A DNA stretch of 24,485 nt, from positions 1-24,485 of the forward strand of contig NAVB01003393.1 of the NCBI GenBank assembly GCA_002179805.1, in the 5' to 3' direction. Each line of letters opens with the position of its first letter. The stretch's first letter is position 1. The notes beneath the pieces are model-generated. The model was given only the letters and a program-made list of their open reading frames with translations. It had not been told where the DNA came from and made no database searches. Of the stretch, positions 18,604 to 24,485 are shown in pieces. The position numbers and the translations under genes are program-made. Origin of the DNA: Acanthamoeba lenticulata (Eukaryota > Discosea > Longamoebia > Acanthamoebidae).

Positions 18604-21600
18604 TCAAGGAAGAAGACGAGTGGTTTCCGAGGGACCTACGCTAGAAGTCACCGTCGCCTTCTCATCGTCCTCCTCAGCCTCGGTTTCGATAAGCAGGGCA
18701 CGGTCTGCACCAAAAGGAAGGATGCCATTGTGAGAAGGTGATGCTCTTCAAAAGGACGAAAAAGAAGCAGAAGAAGAAGAAGCAGAAGAGGGAAGAAGGA
18801 CGCACCACGGATGGCGCAGCACCACATATCGGGGATGGGGATGAGTCGGAGGATGGCACCGACGATCAGCGACCCGGCGCCGATGGCGATGCTGTAGCCC
18901 CAGTTGACGAGCGAGAGGGGCTCGGTGCGGAAGACGCTGCCGCCAAACTCGACGATGAGGACCTGGACGACGACGGTGATGGCGATGATGGCGGCGAAGA
19001 TCCAGTTGGTGTGAAGCCCGCTAAACACGTTCCACTCGTGGCGTCCGACCTTGCGGGCGTTGATCTCGTTGAACACCTGGCAGAACACGAACGAGTTGAA
19101 GAGGAACGTGTTGCGCACGGCCTCGTCGTCCTCCTCGATTAAGTGCTGGCCCAGGTAGAGGATGCCAAAGAGGACCACCAGCTGGTAGGCGCCCTGGCCG
19201 ATGATGTTCCTCCACATGGTCGCCGAGATGAGCGGGTAGTTACGGCCCGACGGGGGACGGTCAAGCAGCGCCCTGCATAGGAGGACCCCAAAAAACCGTC
19301 AGCCACTTCGCTCGGTGTGGGGTGTGGCACTAGGGGAGGACGTACATGGTGGGCGCCTCAGTGCCGAGGGCGAGCGCGGCCATGGTGTCCATGATGAGGT
19401 TGACCCAGAGGAGCTGGATGGCCTTGAGCGGGGTGCCCTGGTCGGTAACGGCGGCGATAAAGGCCACGACGAGGGCGACGAGGTTGACGGTAAGCTGGAA
19501 CTGGAGGAACTTCTGGATGTTCTCGCGCACGTTGCGGCCCCACATGACTGACTTGACGATCGACGCAAAGTTGTCGTCGAGAATGATGATGTCCGAGGCC
19601 TGCTTGGCCACGCCCGTGCCTTCAATGCCCATCGACAGGCCCACGTGGGCCATACGCAGAGCCGGCGCGTCGTTGGTGCCGTCGCCCGTGACGGCGACGA
19701 CCTCACCCATGGCCTTGAGGCGCTTGACCAGAAGCTTCTTGTCCTGAGGCGAGGAGCGAGCCAAAACCTGGAGCTTGGGGAGGACCGCGTAGGCCTCCTG
19801 GTCGCTCATGTGGCGGAACACCTTGCCCTCCATGGCCGTGCCGTCCTTGGTCAGGATGTTGCACTGGCGCGCGATCGACTTGGCCGTGTTGAGCAAATCG
19901 CCCGTCACCATGCGCACCGTCACGCCGGCCTTTTGGCACGCGCGCACGGCGTCCTTGACAGCCGGGCGGAGCGGGTCCTCAATACCGACGACGCCGATGA
20001 GAGTCAGGTCCTGCTCGAGCCCGTCCTCATTGGCCTCCCTGTCGCCGTCGTTCATGCTCTCGGGCGACCAGTCCGGCGGGAGGTCGCGGTAAGCCATCAC
20101 CAACGTGCGGAGCGCGTCCTCGGAGAAGGCCTCGATCGTGTGGAGGAGCTCGTTGCGCATGGCGTCGTCAATATCGATGATGTCGCCGGCATCGTCGACC
20201 ACCGACGTGCAGCGCTCGAGAATGATCTCCGACGCGCCCTTGGTGTAGACGCGGTAGGCACCGTCGCCGCCGACGACCGTGGTCATGCGCTTCCGCTCCG
20301 ACGAGAACGGCGCCTGGTAGGTCGGCGGGTACTTGTCGCGGATGTCGTTGAAATCCTCGCGCAGCTTGTCCACCAGCACCAGCAGCGCGCACTCAGTCTT
20401 GTTGCCCACATACTCGTAGCCCGTGCCGTGCTGCGCCGGACGCACGACGGCCTGTGCGTGTCGCGGCCCAACAACAACACCAAGGCGGTGGTCAGCGCCA
20501 CATCTACAAGCCACAGCAAAATTGGGGGGGGGGGCAAAGGGCGCACCTTGGAGTTGATGGAGATGCCGTGGGTGAGGAGGTGCTTGAGGCCCTCGCTGGA
20601 AATTTGCGGGACGCCCTCAAACTCGTTGCCGCCGACCCAGCCGCGCACGACGGCCATGCGGTTCTCGGTCAGGGTACCGGTCTTGTCCGTGCAGATGTTG
20701 GTCACGCCGCCCATGGTCTCGCACGCCTTCAAGTGGCGCACCAAGTTGTTGTCTGGGGAGTGCCAAGAAAAAGAAAGAAAAAAAAAAGTCAGCAACAACA
20801 ACGAGGGTTGAGGTTGAGCAAGACATCATCACTGACGCACCCTTCATCATCTTCCTCATGGAGTAGGCCAGCGAGATGGTCACGGCCAGAGGCAGACCCT
20901 CGGGCACGGCCACGACGAGAATGGTGACTGCCACGATGAAGTAGCCGATGAAGTCCTCCAGCATCGTCCACTGGAAGTCATCTGGACGCGACGGATCATC
21001 CGCGGTCAGCGATCTCTCTACACACACTCCTCAACGGTGGAAGGAAAGAGAGGGGTACCAGGGTCGCCCTGGATGAAGCGCTTGACAACCCACCAAACGG
21101 TGAGGCAGATGAAGATGGCGATCGCGCAGCCCAGACCAACGTAGCCAATTTCTGTGTGAAAGCAAATATAAATGAGTAAACAATATTAAAAAAAGAAAAT
21201 AAGTTTTAAAGCTGATGACGTACTCTCGGCAAGGTCACCGAGGTCTTGCTGCAGAGGCGTTTCATCGTCTTCCGGCTCGAGCGCCGTCAAGATGAGACCC
21301 CACTGGCAGTTGACGCCGACAGCGCACACAATCATGTGGGCCTCACCCTCGGCGATCTGCAAAAAAGAAGACCTCCCGCGTCAGAACTCTAATGCTCACA
21401 CCGTCGTCTTGGCGAGGGTGTAGAACATACCGTGCAGCCCGAGAGGAGGAAAGGATGCTGAGCATTTCTCGCGACCGTCTTGGACTCGCCGTTCAAGTTG
21501 GACTGGTCAACTTGCAGCTCTACACAACAAAAAAGAAAAAGAAAAAATCAGAAATGAAATGAAATGCACATTCGGGTATATCCGATCGAGAAAAGATGCT

Positions 21601-22344
21601 CTACCTTTGCCCGATACCCAGAGGCCATCTGCTGGGATTCGACTGCCTCGTTCGAGGACGATGATGTCGCCCACAACAATGTCGAACACCTGTAAATTCG
21701 CAGCGATCAATAAAGATCGAGGAGACTGTCGCATAGGTGCATGGGTACCTTGAGCTGAACAATCTGACCGTTTCGCAAGACCAGCACGTTGTCGTTGTCC
21801 TTTTCTTTTTCAAGCGCACGGAATTGACGATCTTTGAGGAAATCATTACCGGCAGTGACGGATGATACAAGAAAGACGGCAACCAAGATGGAAGCGCCCT
21901 CGATCCATCCTGCAATGAGAACACATGCGAAAAAATTAATATTTAAAAATAAAGAAAAATAAATTCAATTGAAAAAAATCCACATCTTTGGGTGAGCGTA
22001 CCAGTGGCACGAGTTTCACCTTCCTCCTCATTGGGGAAGGCCACGCCAAGGACGAGCGAGATTACGGCCGCGATACACAGAATGATGAGAGTAGTGTCTT
22101 GCAGGGCTTCCCACATCAGCATGAAGAAGCCTGTGTGCTTGCGCTCAGGGTATGTGTTGGAGCCGAATGCGGCAGCACGGTCTCGCGGGTCATCGATAAG
22201 ACCCTTCTTGGGGTCAACATGCAAGCCCTTCACGATGGCCGGAGCGCCCCCCAGCCTCGAAAGAGCTTCAAAGTTGCCCCAGTCATCAAAAAGCTCTTGC
22301 AGCTCTTGCCACTTGAACGAGTAGAAACCAGCTTGACCAGACAT
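18604..22344 (-). CDS. Plasma-membrane-type (P2B) Ca2+-transporting ATPase
   Basis: Exons: 22344-22002, 21909-21749, 21689-21605, 21519-21431, 21356-21224, 21151-21059, 21017-20841, 20752-20547, 20451-19346, 19272-18806, 18704-18604; 986 aa. Family motifs in order: [12 protein letters not shown] (M2), [16 protein letters not shown], the actuator loop NGES (206-209, normally TGES), [12 protein letters not shown] in M4, the phosphorylation site DKTGTLTEN (Asp383), YTKGASE (nucleotide domain) and [11 protein letters not shown] (hinge, ~685). The C-terminal M5-M10 bundle includes [10 protein letters not shown] and [13 protein letters not shown], typical of PMCAs. The enzyme expels or sequesters Ca2+ using ATP. 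The C terminus after M10 is only about 35 residues, so no long calmodulin-binding tail as in animals is present, as in the Dictyostelium contractile-vacuole pump PAT1. Two acidic dileucine motifs ([12 protein letters not shown]) close the protein. An 11-G tract lies in intron 8 (20524-20534). Confidence 0.95.
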
Positions 22345-22880
22345 CTTGTCACTCTAGCCGCGATGTAAGGGAAATGCGGTTGTGATAATTAAACGTTGAG
22401 GTGTCCCCGCTGTTCAGGGTTCTGCGCGCTTGTAACGCGTTCTTCCTTCCTCTCCTTCTCCGCGATGATGCGAGACGCGCTGCTCAGGATCTGACGTCTA
22501 TAGTGCGGAAGTGGAAGTGGGGAGGGCAGAAGCGGCAGTTGGCGAAGTCTTCTGTGGTGGCCCCAGAACCAGAAGGTGTTGTCTCTGGTAATTCGCGGCT
22601 ATGGTCGATCGGGGAAAAAAACGGCCACGGACCTCCAGCCATTGGCCCCCGTTGCGCAGTTAGCGGAACGATACAGAAAGACAGACTCCGCCCAGAGAAA
22701 AGGCACCCAACTTTCAGCCGGCCAGCACTCGGCCATTGGCCCTGTCCACGGTCCCGACGCGGACTGACGCGCCTTACGGCGGCCAGAGATAACGCGGACC
22801 ACGGCCCGTTCAAAAGGAGCTTTATCAATTGGCCCAGCGCCATGGACAGGCCACGGACACGGACATGCGCGTGCGGCTTT
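22345..22880 (-). promoter_or_regulatory. Probable promoter/5' UTR of the Ca2+-ATPase gene with three CCAAT-like motifs
   Basis: This 536-bp gap lies between the stop of the upstream minus-strand gene and the pump ATG. CCAAT (ATTGG on the plus strand) occurs at 22641-22645, 22735-22739 and 22828-22832, each continuing as ATTGGCC, with start-to-start distances of 94 and 93 bp. The plus-strand open frame across this region begins at GTG, overlaps the neighbouring gene and has no family features, so I do not call it a gene. No tRNA-like A/B boxes were seen. Confidence 0.5.
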
Positions 22881-24485
22881 TTATGCCGGGAGATGGACGA
22901 GGCTGAACAGGCTTAGGGCTCCGTTGACGCCGTTCTGGAGGCCCGTTGTCCCCACCAGCTTGCCCGTAGAGAGGTCGACGCCAGCGAGCACAATGCTTCC
23001 GTCGATCACCTGTGGCCACGCGCGCATTAGAAGTGCCCATTTTTGGTTTGTGGTCTGATCAGGAACTTGCTGGAAGTAAGTAGAAAAAGGAAACTACCTT
23101 CTTGAAAGCGTGCAGCACGACGCCGTCGCCGATCGCCGCGCCGTAGACGCCACCGCCGTACCAGGCCTGGAACTGGCCGACAGGCGCCGTGGCGCCGACG
23201 AGCGCGACTTGGCCCGAGGCGGGGTCGATCTTCACGAGGGACCACTCGGCGTGTCCGACGCTGCCGTTGAAGAGGCCCGGCGACAGGGCCACGAGCCCGC
23301 CCGACGGGTGCTGGACGCCGCCCCGCCATCGCGCGTGAGCCGACCGACAACCCGCCCTTTCATGGGGAAGAGGAGGAGAGGAGAGGAGAGGAGGCGACGT
23401 ACGACGTGCACGTTGGTGAGCGTGAAGCGCGAGTTGTCCACCAGCACGTTGGACGTCCGCCTGGACTGGAGGTCGGCCACGAAGAGCTTCACGTTGAGCG
23501 TGTAGAGCGAGTTCTCGTCACCGCTGAGGATGTAGAGCTTCTTGTTCACCGGGTCGTAGTCGGCCCAGAAGAAGTTGACAAAGGTGTCGTCGAACGGGAA
23601 CGTCGCCTGCACCGGCGACACGGCCCCGTTGGCAGAGAGCAGCCTGTACTGGTACCGATAGGCGCCCGCGCCGTTGGGGCCCACCAGCTCAACGAGAATC
23701 TTGCTCTTGGCGTCGTCTCCCATGCTCAGGATCGACACCCACTGCGAGCCCTGTTATTGTCATTGAACAAGGTCAGTCGACCAGCCCGGGCTTGAGGCCA
23801 CGCACAACAGACAAGAGGGGCCGCCTACGTAGGCATTGTCCGAGGGCCGCTGGATGGGGACCGAATCGAGGAAGCGCTGCTGCCTGTGCGAGTAGGTGAT
23901 GAGGGTCGACGGCAGCGAGTTGTTGACAAACTCGTTGAGGTCGGCAAAGCCCACAAAGTGGAGCAGCTGCTGCTGGCGGTCGATGGTGATCAGACCCTCG
24001 GAGAGGTAGTACTGGCCGACGCTGTTCGGGGCCCGTCCGCCCTCGTAGCCTTCCCCGCTGGCGCCGATGGAGCGCACGCCGATGTTGGCCTGGATGTTGG
24101 ACAAGCGACCTGCGCGCGGGGCAAACGCGTCAATCATGGAGTTACAAAAGGCAGCCAATGGGGCCCGTGCAGGGATACCATCGTCGCCAATCACGGCGAG
24201 GGCCTCCGTGGGGGCGAACGGGACGGCCTCGAAGCGAACCAGGCCGAAGAGGGAGCCGAAGGTGGGCGGGGACGAGGAGCCCGTGGTGATGGCCACGTCG
24301 GCGCAGTTGTGGAAAATAGGTTCCGTGGGCTCTGCGTTGGAGGACGTCGTGGGCGCGTGCTCGGTCAGCAGTGGACGAAAGAAAGAAAGAGAAGAAAGAA
24401 AGAAGACGAGGCGTCACGCACTGTTGGGGTGGTAGCGAACGCGGATGACGCAGTGCGGGCAGTTAAAGTTGGGCACGGTGATGGG
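22881..24485 (-). CDS. Secreted protein, 3' part: Cys-rich chitin-binding/copper-oxygenase-like module then beta-propeller-like region (5'-truncated by window)
   Basis: Minus-strand exons: 24485-24422 (partial), 24331-24179, 24109-23829, 23750-23403, 23310-23098, 23009-22881; 395 residues remain, ending LVHLPA at a TAA (22883-22881). The visible N-terminal piece, FNCPHCVIRVRYHPN followed by FHNCADVAI, matches the C-terminal signature of LPMO/chitin-binding type-4-like domains (CxxCxxRxRY...CADI). The rest has short beta-rich, Gly-punctuated blocks such as DYDPVNKKLYILSGDENSLY and WSLVKIDPASGQVALVG, typical of six- or seven-bladed propellers that track a quantity per blade. A secreted polysaccharide-binding role is inferred from the module only; the start, signal peptide and any catalytic His brace lie outside the window. 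The 24178-24110 intron is a multiple of three, so its retention would leave an open frame. Confidence 0.78.

Noticed and set aside
19645..20811. Plus-strand 388-codon open frame
   Set aside because: Antisense to the large Ca2+-ATPase exon, which has unmistakable P-type motifs; high GC creates long shadows.
22401..22916. Plus-strand 171-codon open frame in the pump promoter region
   Set aside because: Starts at GTG, overlaps the end of the adjacent minus-strand gene and shows no domain or codon pattern.
1..24485. CRISPR array, transposon ends, tRNA or rRNA genes
   Set aside because: Scanned for regularly spaced direct repeats, terminal inverted repeats with a transposase frame, and tRNA A/B boxes; none seen. 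The repeats present are microsatellites or intragenic duplications.

Overview
The window is eukaryotic nuclear DNA, most likely from an Acanthamoeba-like free-living amoeba. The coding exons are GC-rich and are cut by many short introns (about 50-115 nt) that follow the GT-AG rule, with a few GC-AG. Genes sit close together on both strands. Gene content also fits: an Integrator subunit, a PMCA-type calcium pump, a PH-patatin phospholipase, an F-box protein with amoebal ankyrin-like repeats, and large secreted or membrane-anchored proteins. The genus is inferred, not proven. All exon models below were assembled by hand, requiring splice sites, reading frame and protein-family continuity to agree.

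Layout. (1) 81-5938, minus: an 11-exon gene for a secreted, membrane-anchored protein of about 1,676 residues. It has a signal peptide, a beta-helix-like repeat region, an M11 (gametolysin-type) zinc metalloprotease domain, a Cys-rich module, a Ser/Thr/Pro stalk, one TM helix and a short tail. (2) 5939-6536: a divergent intergenic region, probably a shared promoter. (3) 6537-10135, plus: an 18-exon INTS9 gene (672 aa), complete from MKL to stop. (4) 10190-10766, minus: an F-box/ankyrin-like repeat gene, convergent with INTS9 and only 54 bp away. It carries a 37-nt perfect inverted repeat that seems to have put 10 codons into the repeat array. (5) 10868-17967, minus: a 20-exon gene for a protein of about 1,792 aa with two PH domains, a patatin phospholipase domain and a long acidic, Gln-rich, disordered tail. 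(6) 17968-18603: intergenic, with a weak unassigned coding-like segment. (7) 18604-22344, minus: an 11-exon plasma-membrane-type Ca2+-ATPase (986 aa) with acidic dileucine motifs at its C terminus. (8) 22345-22880: the probable pump promoter, with three evenly spaced CCAAT-like motifs. (9) 22881-24485, minus: the 3' part of a secreted protein with a copper-oxygenase/chitin-binding-like Cys module followed by beta-propeller-like sequence. It is cut by the window edge.

The genes do not form an operon or one pathway. Loose themes are surface or secreted proteins at both ends, membrane signalling and ion handling (phosphoinositide-binding phospholipase, Ca2+ pump) in the right half, and RNA processing (INTS9). 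I found no tRNA, rRNA, CRISPR array or autonomous mobile element. The observations most worth checking are the templated inverted insertion in the F-box/ankyrin gene, the run of phase-1 symmetric exons encoding beta-helix rungs fused to an M11 protease, the direct repeat flanking INTS9 intron 8, and the pump's NGES motif, dileucine tail and possible alternative last exon.
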